A stretch of DNA of 23,056 nucleotides, taken from a virus. The stretch lies in IMG/VR virus record IMGVR_UViG_3300044977_000009, positions 1-23,056 of that record; one strand, given 5' to 3'. The notes under the pieces were generated by a model. The model saw nothing but the letters and a program-made list of their open reading frames with translations. It did not search any database and was not told the origin of the DNA. Position numbers and translations under genes: made by a program. Below, one piece after another: positions 6,843-13,639 of this stretch (position 1 is its first letter; the number at the start of each line of letters is the position of its first letter).

Positions 6843-7637
6843 TTATTGCCCAAAAGCGATCCACGATACCGATTCAGCGGCAGTAGCCGCGATGAGGGTC
6901 GGGTTCGACACTGAGGTTGCTTTCCAGACCGCGATATTGACCGAGCCTGCCGCCGGCGCGCCCGTTTGGTTTCCGATGGTCGCGGACACGGCGGCTATCG
7001 TTACCCCATCCATCGGTCCAACGGGAGAGACAATAACGGCCGTGACCGTGCTCAATCCTGTGACGACCGTTCCGGTCCCCGTGATTGACGCCACCCCGGA
7101 AGCGATCCGTGATCCCGCCGTTGGAGAACCCACCGGAGATGACGAAGCAAGGTTCGCTTCCCATAGACCAGCCGCGGTGCAAGAGTACGTCACGACCGCC
7201 TTAACCGCCTGGGCAATTCCCGTCGCCGTGGCGATGCCGTTGATCGTGTCAGTCCCGGAGCCGAACACTTGCATCGAGTTTGCCCCGTCGTTGATGACGG
7301 TAACGCGGAGCCCTGGAACTGCGGCCGGAAGCGCAACGGAATCGCCTGGAGCGGCAACCGTCGTGATGCGGTTGGTCATCGCTGCCAATTGAAGTGCCGC
7401 GGCTTGCGTTCCTCCCGAGTGAGCGGTCAGGGCGTCGGCGTAGGACTCGATGACAAGCCCCGTTCCGAGCGTTATCGTTCCCGTTGCCGCCAGGTTGATG
7501 TTCCCCGATCCGTCCGGGCTAACGGTGCCAGCCGCCCCGCCAGAGTTCGCCACTGCCTCAGCGATGAGCGCAGCCCCGGCCGGGGAGTGGCAAGCTTGTC
7601 CCAAAGCGTACACGACTTCTGGATCAAGAACAGCCAT
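6843..7637 (-). CDS. Beta-rich virion protein, 264 aa, paralogue of the 147-aa gene
   Basis: ATG 7637 has an AAGGAAG ribosome site. Residues 1-34 (MAVLDPEVVYALGQACHSPA, then GAALIAEAVANS) are a helical segment shared with the 147-residue protein at 9497-9940. Residues 88-165 carry the common beta unit TNRITTVAAPGDSVALP, VINDGANSMQVFGSG and AVVTYSCTAAGLWEANL. Residues 170-264 are a second beta domain (SGVASITGTGTVVTGLSTVT, ending AESVSWIAFGQ), a pattern often seen in tail-associated proteins. A structural or host-contact role is inferred. The pair probably arose by duplication on either side of the 605-residue gene. Confidence 0.78.
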   Translation of the reverse strand: MAVLDPEVVYALGQACHSPAGAALIAEAVANSGGAAGTVSPDGSGNINLAATGTITLGTGLVIESYADALTAHSGGTQAAALQLAAMTNRITTVAAPGDSVALPAAVPGLRVTVINDGANSMQVFGSGTDTINGIATATGIAQAVKAVVTYSCTAAGLWEANLASSSPVGSPTAGSRIASGVASITGTGTVVTGLSTVTAVIVSPVGPMDGVTIAAVSATIGNQTGAPAAGSVNIAVWKATSVSNPTLIAATAAESVSWIAFGQ

Positions 7638-7672
7638 AGAGACTTCCTTTCGTTTCTCTTAATGATACAGGT

Positions 7673-9490
7673 TTACGTCTGCTGTTGTCCTGCCAGAGCT
7701 GCGAGCAAGGCGCTTCCGCCAGTAGCACCGCCGAGGCCCATCAATGGCTGGCCGCGAAAAGCGCGGCGGCGAACTTCGTCTGTGATTGGCATGTAGGCCG
7801 AGACTGGAAGCATATCCTTGGCGTCAATCGCCGTATCTGGAGAAATATACGAAACCTCCCCAGGCTTCACTTCCACGCCCATTGTCTTGGCATACTTCTT
7901 GAGATAGTTCGGGAGCGTCTTGTCATACCACTGCTGCTGCCCGGAGAGTTTGCCGCCCGTGATTGCCTGCGCTTGCTCTCCCGTGTTGAGCGTGATCGCG
8001 TCGTAGCCGTTATCGGCAGCGTAGCGGATCATGCGCTTCAAGGCGAGTTCGTGAGAGGAGTCCTTGAAGGGGAGGTCGGGAACCACGTCTCCAGGCTTCG
8101 AGGTTGTTTGCAACTCGTGGATTCTTGCTTCCAGAGAAGCGTGAGCAGTAATATCGGTCTCGGGAGTCCTGTTGCTCTCCGCGAGAAGCTGCATCAATTC
8201 ATTGTCCTTGGCGTAGATTTCATTCGCCTTGGGAGTACCTTCGTAGGCCCCCTTCTTCCCTTGTTGGTGCAAGTCGCTCTGAACTTCCTCGATGTGCAGG
8301 ATTCTCTCTCCGTTCGCTCCTGTGCGGTCATTGAAGCGGACGTGGACCACGGGATTCTCAACTCCTGGCCAATGCTCGGTTTCGTAGGATGGTTGTTTTC
8401 TTGGATAATTAGCTGCGCTTTCACGATTAAACAAGTCCTGATACCTTGCCCTTTCATCTGGGCTTAGCGTTCCTATTCTTTTGTCAGCATTTTTCATCCA
8501 TGCCATTTCTTCTGATGTCAAAGATGGAGGTGACTTTCTCGGCATGGTCATGATGAGTTCGTGGTGATTCTCCCCGCCCGGAGTGTTGCGGTCCATGTAC
8601 TGCACACGCTTGAATTCCTGATCGGCGGGAACGTCACCGTGCATCACTTCCTCGACTTTGATCTGGTTCTGCCGGAAGTGGTTCAGCAACTCATCCTTCG
8701 TCACGGTATCGCCAGGCTTCTTTGATTCGAGGAGATCACCAAGAGTGTGCTGGAGTTCTTCCGAGGAGAAGCCTTCCTTCGCTACCTTTTGCAAGCGGTT
8801 TTCCAGGGCTGGAACGCCGATAGGTTTGTTGCCCAATCGCTCAATGGCGCGCTCAAGTCGGGAGTAGAAAGGGGCCTGAACGCGCTCCGCGGTTGGGACA
8901 GCTTGCTCCAACTGCGCAGGGGGGGTGCGCAGTTGAGCGGCTTCTGCGATTGGCTTCGCTTCCTGCGCGATCGGCTCTGCAAGTTTAGCCACGGGTATAG
9001 CTGATTCCGCAGCCTTTGCCGTGGATAGGGCCTCGCCGCCAGCCAAAGCGCCCTTTGCCCCTCGCCACGCTTGCCCGAGGCCCGCGAACGTAAGCGGATC
9101 TGTTAAAACGCCTGCGGCCATGTTAGGAAGGAAGTCTTCCGTTCCCGTCAAATCAGACACCGATGGAGCGTTGAACTCAGGACGCCCGGAAGCCTCTCCA
9201 GCCCCGTACAGCGCCCCTCCAAGAGCCGAGCCAGCCAATACCCCAAGTGGGCCACCCACGAGGCCTCCCAGAGCGCCACCGGCGATTCCTGGGATCATCC
9301 CGATTAGATCGGAGGCGTTCCCTGATTGCATGGCCCGGAAAGGAGATGCGACGGTGTTATACAACGCCTTGCGAGGGTAATCCAACGGAGCAAGAACATC
9401 ACCCCATCCCATCCCGTGAAGCGCAGCCCCACCTCCGATGGTTGCTCCACCGATCCCGAGGGCCTTCAAAAGCTCGCTTCCGGTTGACAT
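7673..9490 (-). CDS. Large polyvalent virion protein, 605 aa
   Basis: Residues 60-100 are a Gly/Ala-rich hydrophobic stretch (MIPGIAGGALGGLVGGPLGV) that could insert in a membrane. Residues 150-300 are helical and charged. The C-terminal part holds HVRFNDRT (383-390), ILHIEEVQSDLHQQGKK (397-413), VPDLPFKDSSHELALKRMIR (470-489) and WYDKTLPNYLKKYAKTMG (521-538). I recognise this set as a domain of large polyvalent phage proteins, usually found near portal and tail genes, whose activity is not known to me. The hydrophobic N-terminus suggests an internal virion protein delivered during entry. Neither a membrane channel nor an enzyme role can be shown from sequence. It starts six bases after the upstream stop. 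Confidence 0.8.
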   Translation of the reverse strand: MSTGSELLKALGIGGATIGGGAALHGMGWGDVLAPLDYPRKALYNTVASPFRAMQSGNASDLIGMIPGIAGGALGGLVGGPLGVLAGSALGGALYGAGEASGRPEFNAPSVSDLTGTEDFLPNMAAGVLTDPLTFAGLGQAWRGAKGALAGGEALSTAKAAESAIPVAKLAEPIAQEAKPIAEAAQLRTPPAQLEQAVPTAERVQAPFYSRLERAIERLGNKPIGVPALENRLQKVAKEGFSSEELQHTLGDLLESKKPGDTVTKDELLNHFRQNQIKVEEVMHGDVPADQEFKRVQYMDRNTPGGENHHELIMTMPRKSPPSLTSEEMAWMKNADKRIGTLSPDERARYQDLFNRESAANYPRKQPSYETEHWPGVENPVVHVRFNDRTGANGERILHIEEVQSDLHQQGKKGAYEGTPKANEIYAKDNELMQLLAESNRTPETDITAHASLEARIHELQTTSKPGDVVPDLPFKDSSHELALKRMIRYAADNGYDAITLNTGEQAQAITGGKLSGQQQWYDKTLPNYLKKYAKTMGVEVKPGEVSYISPDTAIDAKDMLPVSAYMPITDEVRRRAFRGQPLMGLGGATGGSALLAALAGQQQT

Positions 9491-9496
9491 GATTCA

Positions 9497-9940
9497 TCAC
9501 GGGAAGAGGGAAGATGTCCACGCCCCAGCCACGGCGCAGTTGAGCGACACGGTTTTTCCGGCAGCCAGAGCGTAGGCCGCGTTTGTCCCGAGCGAGTCGA
9601 TCTGCTCACCCAGGGCCGGGAAGATATTCATCGAGTTGGACCCGTGGTTCATCACGATCAAGTCAGAGACCCCGCCAGCATTCCCAGGAAGTAGAGCGCT
9701 ATCTCCAGTCGTGGCCACGGTCCCGAAGTCACTGATCTTTGTGGTGATCGGGAATCCGCCAGATTGACCGCCACCAGCGTGGGCGATTAGGCCATGCGCC
9801 AGGACAAGGCCGTTGGCGAAGCTGTATTGCTGAATCACGCTGTTTGAATTAGACACGGCATCAGCAAGTAACTGCGCGTCCGCTGGCGAGTGCAGCATGT
9901 TTCCGAGTGCATGCAAAGAAGCTGGTGAAAGTTGGTTCAT
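9497..9940 (-). CDS. Beta-rich virion protein, 147 aa, paralogue of the 264-aa gene
   Basis: The start is ATG 9938-9940, preceded by GAGG with a 6-base spacer. A TTG at 9952 is possible but has no such site. The protein begins MNQLSPASLHALGNMLHSPA, which aligns residue by residue with the N-terminus of the 264-residue protein (ALG...HSPA.A.L.A.AV.NS). The second half also aligns: TGDSALLP, VMNHGSNSMNIFPA, GKTVSLNCAVAGAWTSSL. It lacks the extra C-terminal beta domain of its paralogue. It lies between the Gly-rich protein and the 605-residue protein, so a role in the virion is likely. It is probably a beta-sandwich, exact function unknown. Confidence 0.78.
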   Translation of the reverse strand: MNQLSPASLHALGNMLHSPADAQLLADAVSNSNSVIQQYSFANGLVLAHGLIAHAGGGQSGGFPITTKISDFGTVATTGDSALLPGNAGGVSDLIVMNHGSNSMNIFPALGEQIDSLGTNAAYALAAGKTVSLNCAVAGAWTSSLFP

Positions 9941-9946
9941 AGTAGA

Positions 9947-9950
9947 CCTC
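9947..9950 (-). promoter_or_regulatory. Shine-Dalgarno choosing ATG 9940 over TTG 9952
   Basis: GAGG on the minus strand lies six bases before the ATG at 9940. It falls inside the TTG-initiated alternative, so the shorter start is preferred. It overlaps the TGA stop of the Gly-rich gene. Confidence 0.55.
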
Positions 9951-12633
9951 AAGCGTAAACGTAGACCCCATCTCCATTATCGGCAAATGTGTCATCGCTT
10001 GGAAACGCACCAAATGTCTGGGTATTGGAGCCCGTATAGGAGGCATTCATCAATACCCCATAGGCTTCCGTTGCAAGGAAAGCATTGATGACGTTAACTG
10101 CTGAACTTCCGTCATCGGAATACCCAGATATCACATTTGCAAAGACCGAGGTATTTATGTTTACGGAGTTTCCATCGGAAATCGAGAACAAGCATTGGAT
10201 TGAACTTGCGACAATCAACCGTGGTGTCTGTGGTGTCTGTAGTCCAGCGCCTGGGCCTTGCGGAGGAGGAGGGCCTTGCGGAGCCGGAGGCAATGGGCCG
10301 GTTATTGGGGGATTTGGGGGATACTCTAGCGGCACTCCCGTGAAAGCGTTTACAAACGTTGGGAGTCCGGTTAGCGGGTTAATTACCAATACGTACCTAA
10401 ATCCAGGAGGCCTCCATAGCGCATAAATGCGATGATTCGGGTGCCCTCCAGGAGGCTGGGGAACTAGCCCCAACACTCCTGCCAAAAGTTTTCCATGCCA
10501 AGTTTGCCATCTACCATCAGGAACGATAGGCGCTGTTGCTGGCGGAGTAGGAGGAGCCGGAGGCGACGGCGCAATTGGAACATATTGAGGAGCCGGAGGC
10601 GACGGCGGAGCCGGTGGTGACGGGGGATAAACCGACGGTGGGTAACTTGCACAACTTATTGGTATTCCAAGTACTGGAGGAGGCACCGAAGGTGGAGGGT
10701 TAACGGGAGGTATTCCAACAACTACTCCTCCACTAACTCCGCTTCCACCGCCAGAAACACCAATCCACATCTGGCCGCCTCCACCTCCACCGCATCCGCT
10801 AACGAAAGCGCTAGCACCTGCGGTTCCGTTAATTCCAGGAGGATTCAACGTGCTTCTTGACGTTCCCCCATACCCGCCACCAGGTATTCCGCCTTGCCCT
10901 CCAAGAAACTGACTTGTGGGAACGGTGTTATTTGTGCTTCCTCCCAAAGAGCCGACGCCAGTTCCTGTTCCTACGCCGCCTCCTCCTCCTCCAGATTGTG
11001 GAGCTCCCCCCGTAACAGTTCCTCCATCTCCACCAACGTTAGCAGTCACAGATGTACACCATGCGCTACATCCTTCGGATGATGCGGTCGAATCACCAAA
11101 CGAATACGTCACTAACCCTCCAGGGCCGCCAAGCGAACCTAATCCAGAGTTCCCGTCTTCGGCAGCAAGGATCAGGCTTGGGCCAACCTGGACAACTCCC
11201 TCTCCGTCAAGGAACTGAATAGACATAGTAGTTCCTGATCCGCCGCTTCCAGGGAACGACGTTCCAGTTCCGGATGTTGTTTGGTACGACCATCCGGCAG
11301 GCATGATAATGTTTACGGTTGCGCTTATATACGCCCCGCCACCGCCACCTCCGCCAGCGCCGCTTGTTGAACCGGATGCGCCAAGACCTCCGCTTCCAGC
11401 AACGGCAGCGACAAATGACGTTTGTGTTGGGAGAGGAGGAAGAGTGACGTTCGACACAGGAAGCGGAAGTGATGACGGTGGAGGGAAAGCGACAAATGTA
11501 TTACCTGGAGGAAGTGGAGGTATTGGGTCTCCGGGAGTTGCTGTTGGTGGAGTTGATGAAAAAAGATTCAGAAGCTGCGTTTGCAACGTCAGGCTAAACA
11601 TCGACGCCGACTTATTTGGGTCGGCAACAATCGTGAATCTTCCATCAGCGCCTTTACCTCCTTGGATATCAACGCCAGTGAATCCAGCCCAACTCATGCC
11701 GGCAGCTCCGCCTCCACCACCAGGAAATGACCCATCAATTCCAGGTCCAGCCTCGGCGCCAGGATAATTCAATCCCCTGCTTGCGCCGCCAGCACCTCCG
11801 CTTCCGCCGCCTCCGGAGCCTGCGCCACCAGCGCCGCCTGGAAAGCTTCCAATTGGAACTTCGTTGTCAGTTCCAGCACCGATAGCGCCATCACCTCCAG
11901 TCCCGGCCGCGGCACCACCTCCTCCACCACCGAAAGGCTCAAAGCCTCCTCCATTTCCTCCAACCTCACTTGAGCCGGAAGATCCGCCCTTTCCGCCGCT
12001 GTGGGTTACGACGTTTGTGCAATAAACCAATGGCAAGCTTGGCTGCGGAATTGTCAAAGCAAAGCATTGACTTCCATTGCCACCTCCGCCACCGTGGTAT
12101 TGAAGTCCCCCAAAAGCCTCTGCGGGATCTTGCGCGCCAAGGATATCAATAGGGAAATCCCAGGGAGTTCCGTCTTGCTGAAAAAACTTAATGGAGACGC
12201 GTGTTCCTATAGCTCCGTTCGGAAAGTCGGATCTAAGAGCTGATTGGAACAAGTAAGACCATCCAGAAGGTATAGCAATAAGCACCGACGCCTGAATGAA
12301 AGCCCCTCCCCCTCCGGAGTTGTAGTCGAGTCCATCAGCACCGCTTCCCCACACGTTGATTTGCATCGAGGCCAGCGTTATGGCCACTGAGCTTGACGAT
12401 TGTGCCCATGCCGTGCCAAATCCATTGGCCATCGAGTATCCTACCGTTGCGCCTGGAGTGACCGCCTGGAAGTTTTGCGTGTTTCCGTTCGCGTCAGCCT
12501 GGTGGTGGTTTCCTGTTCCGTCTGATTGCGACGTGCCGGGATCAGGCGGGCTCATCAATTGGTTGACGATGCCCTGATAAAGATCAGGGGGGATAAGTGG
12601 AGTAACAAGTCCAAGCGCCGAGTTGTCAGGCAT
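9949..12633 (-). CDS. Gly-rich, Pro-rich adhesin-like virion protein, 894 aa
   Basis: The order is: N-terminal region (1-84), Gly-rich module A (85-336), linker with a short helix (MFSLTLQTQLLNLF, 345-358), Gly-rich module B (405-641), Pro-rich linker (642-705, SPPAPPSPPAP repeats), a short folded segment (706-770, RWQTWHGKLL, YALWRPPGFRYVLV), a second Pro-rich stretch (771-804) and a C-terminal domain (805-894). Runs of glycine up to seven residues occur, with conserved Tyr/Trp-Cys-Thr and aromatic turns between them. Such Gly-rich modules in phage adhesins can fold as stacked polyglycine II helices. That fold is my inference. A host-recognition role is likely. The gene follows a small Pro-rich protein and precedes the 147-residue protein. 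Confidence 0.78.
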   Translation of the reverse strand: MPDNSALGLVTPLIPPDLYQGIVNQLMSPPDPGTSQSDGTGNHHQADANGNTQNFQAVTPGATVGYSMANGFGTAWAQSSSSVAITLASMQINVWGSGADGLDYNSGGGGAFIQASVLIAIPSGWSYLFQSALRSDFPNGAIGTRVSIKFFQQDGTPWDFPIDILGAQDPAEAFGGLQYHGGGGGNGSQCFALTIPQPSLPLVYCTNVVTHSGGKGGSSGSSEVGGNGGGFEPFGGGGGGAAAGTGGDGAIGAGTDNEVPIGSFPGGAGGAGSGGGGSGGAGGASRGLNYPGAEAGPGIDGSFPGGGGGAAGMSWAGFTGVDIQGGKGADGRFTIVADPNKSASMFSLTLQTQLLNLFSSTPPTATPGDPIPPLPPGNTFVAFPPPSSLPLPVSNVTLPPLPTQTSFVAAVAGSGGLGASGSTSGAGGGGGGGAYISATVNIIMPAGWSYQTTSGTGTSFPGSGGSGTTMSIQFLDGEGVVQVGPSLILAAEDGNSGLGSLGGPGGLVTYSFGDSTASSEGCSAWCTSVTANVGGDGGTVTGGAPQSGGGGGGVGTGTGVGSLGGSTNNTVPTSQFLGGQGGIPGGGYGGTSRSTLNPPGINGTAGASAFVSGCGGGGGGQMWIGVSGGGSGVSGGVVVGIPPVNPPPSVPPPVLGIPISCASYPPSVYPPSPPAPPSPPAPQYVPIAPSPPAPPTPPATAPIVPDGRWQTWHGKLLAGVLGLVPQPPGGHPNHRIYALWRPPGFRYVLVINPLTGLPTFVNAFTGVPLEYPPNPPITGPLPPAPQGPPPPQGPGAGLQTPQTPRLIVASSIQCLFSISDGNSVNINTSVFANVISGYSDDGSSAVNVINAFLATEAYGVLMNASYTGSNTQTFGAFPSDDTFADNGDGVYVYA
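10711..12381 (-). repeat. Internal duplication of a Gly-rich module
   Basis: Module A (11626-12381) and module B (10711-11421) of the 894-residue protein follow the same plan. Matching landmarks in order are GGGGAFIQASVLIAIPSGWSY and GGGGAYISATVNIIMPAGWSY; SIKFFQQDG and SIQFLDGEG; YCTNVVTHSGGKGG and WCTSVTANVGGDGG; DNEVPIGSFPGG and NNTVPTSQFLGG; GLNYPG and TLNPPG; GGGGAAGMSWAG and GGGGGGQMWIGV. The pair is diverged and so is likely old. Confidence 0.82.
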
Positions 12634-12637
12634 ATCG

Positions 12638-12925
12638 TTACCGCCCCATTCCGCCGCTCATCAACGCCGCGAGAAGTTCCGAGTTGCCTCCTTGCTCCCC
12701 TTGCTCGGGCGCGAATTGTCCATCGAGAGGAGCGTTCGGTTGCTGCCCAGGAAGGTTGTTGGGCATTAATATTTGTTGCCCGCATAAAGGGCAAACAGGA
12801 ACGCTCCCTTGGCCTCCAAGCATCGCAGGATCAGGAGGAATCTGAGGGCTTCCTGCACCAGCCTGCATTCCTGACGGACCCTGCGGAGGCATCGTTGGAG
12901 GCCGAGGAGGCATTTGCGGGACCAT
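12638..12925 (-). CDS. Small Pro/Gly/Gln-rich protein, 95 aa
   Basis: The ATG at 12925 is preceded by AAAGG eight bases upstream. The product starts MVPQMPPRPPTMPPQGPSGM, has a single VCPLCGQQI knuckle at about residues 43-51 and ends ELLAALMSGGMGR. The CxxC could be half of a zinc site, but no second pair follows, so metal binding by one chain is doubtful and a dimer would be needed. Most of it looks disordered. It could be a minor head protein or scaffold-like factor given its distance from the portal, though this is only context. Confidence 0.6.
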   Translation of the reverse strand: MVPQMPPRPPTMPPQGPSGMQAGAGSPQIPPDPAMLGGQGSVPVCPLCGQQILMPNNLPGQQPNAPLDGQFAPEQGEQGGNSELLAALMSGGMGR

Positions 12926-12947
12926 TGGACTAGCCTTTCAAAGAGGA

Positions 12948-13001
12948 ACCGGCGGGAAAGAATGATCGCCTGCGGATTTCACGATACTCGCCCCCGCCGG
13001 T
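12948..13001 (-). other. Inverted repeat in intergenic gap (possible RNA hairpin)
   Basis: The only real gap in the left block (12926-13007) holds a perfect 9-base inverted repeat: ACCGGCGGG at 13001-12993 and CCCGCCGGT at 12956-12948, minus strand, separated by 36 bases. It starts six bases after a TAG stop and is followed by TCCTCTTT, not by a run of U. It could be a weak or factor-assisted terminator, or an RNA processing or stability element between the head and tail blocks. Confidence 0.5.
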
Positions 13002-13007
13002 GTTTGC

Positions 13008-13340
13008 CTACGATTTCAAAACAATGTCCACTGTTCCGGCAGCGTTCACGACGATCTTGATGCAATCGCCTCCAAAGAGCGCCGCCGGGATCGGATAGGC
13101 GTTCGGCCCGGAAACCGTCTGCACAATCACCGCTGGCGTTGAGTCGTTTGCCGGGACGTACACCCCGCCGCCTCCAGCAGGACACGGAGAGGCGTAGTAC
13201 GTGAGCGTTGTGATGGACGATCCGCTCGGGATGTATATCTCTCCGGACGTGTAGTGGCCTATGTCGATCTCGGCCGTCGTCGTCAGAGAAGTCGTGAGTG
13301 CCTGCGCTGCGAATCTCTTGGAGTATTTTGTAATGAGCAT
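13008..13340 (-). CDS. Small beta-rich protein, 110 aa, possible virion component
   Basis: The preferred start is ATG 13338-13340 (MLITKYSKRFAAQALTTSLT). A longer frame to 13394 would overlap the upstream gene. The product is beta-rich (AEIDIGHYTSGEIYIPSGSS, YYASPCPAGGGGVYVPAND) and ends AGTVDIVLKS. The pattern of short strands separated by Gly/Pro/Asn turns suits a small decoration or spike-type protein. It ends in TAG, one of only two such stops here. Two cysteines lie far apart (PCPAG, GDCIK). Function not established. Confidence 0.68.
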   Translation of the reverse strand: MLITKYSKRFAAQALTTSLTTTAEIDIGHYTSGEIYIPSGSSITTLTYYASPCPAGGGGVYVPANDSTPAVIVQTVSGPNAYPIPAALFGGDCIKIVVNAAGTVDIVLKS

Positions 13341-13354
13341 AATGGAGTCCCTGT

Positions 13355-13600
13355 TTACAGAAGTCGCTCGTAGATGCGGTTCGTCAAACTCCACAAAAGC
13401 TCTTCGAGAGGAGATCCGTTCTCGATTTTGTCGGCGATCTTCTGGAGTTGCTCAAGAGCCTGAAGCTCCTTGCGCTTTTGAGCGACGACATTCGCCATGC
13501 GCGTTTGGAACGTCTCGCGCATTGGGCTATTGCAATTACCTCCCGCGAAACGCACAGGGCTTTCGCAGTCTCCGGCGCTGATTGGCTTGTTTTCGTTCAC
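13355..13600 (-). CDS. Small helical protein, 81 aa, unknown
   Basis: It starts with GTG 13598-13600 (MNENKPISAGDCESPVRFAG) after an AGAGAG-type ribosome site. The N-terminus has two cysteines (GDCESP, GNCNSP). The rest is a long charged helix (VVAQKRKELQALEQLQKIAD, then KIENGSPLEELLWSLTNRIY), likely a coiled coil. It lies directly downstream of the portal. A scaffold-like or head-completion role is conceivable but unproven. Confidence 0.62.
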   Translation of the reverse strand: MNENKPISAGDCESPVRFAGGNCNSPMRETFQTRMANVVAQKRKELQALEQLQKIADKIENGSPLEELLWSLTNRIYERLL

Positions 13601-13639
13601 GATTAATCTCTCTGTTTGAAAAGTGTCCTTTGCGTCATC

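Noticed and set aside
10522-10710. Short direct DNA repeats that might suggest a CRISPR or tandem-repeat array
   Set aside because: The repeats follow codons of the Pro-rich linker (SPPAPP units), have no spacers and stay in frame.
11303-11767. Pro-rich plus-strand frame
   Set aside because: It is the reverse complement of Gly-rich codons in the 894-residue gene, so proline runs are expected there.
12926-13007. Extension of the 110-residue protein by read-through of its TAG
   Set aside because: The frame continues for 25 codons to a second TAG, but the extra residues overlap the inverted repeat and look non-coding.
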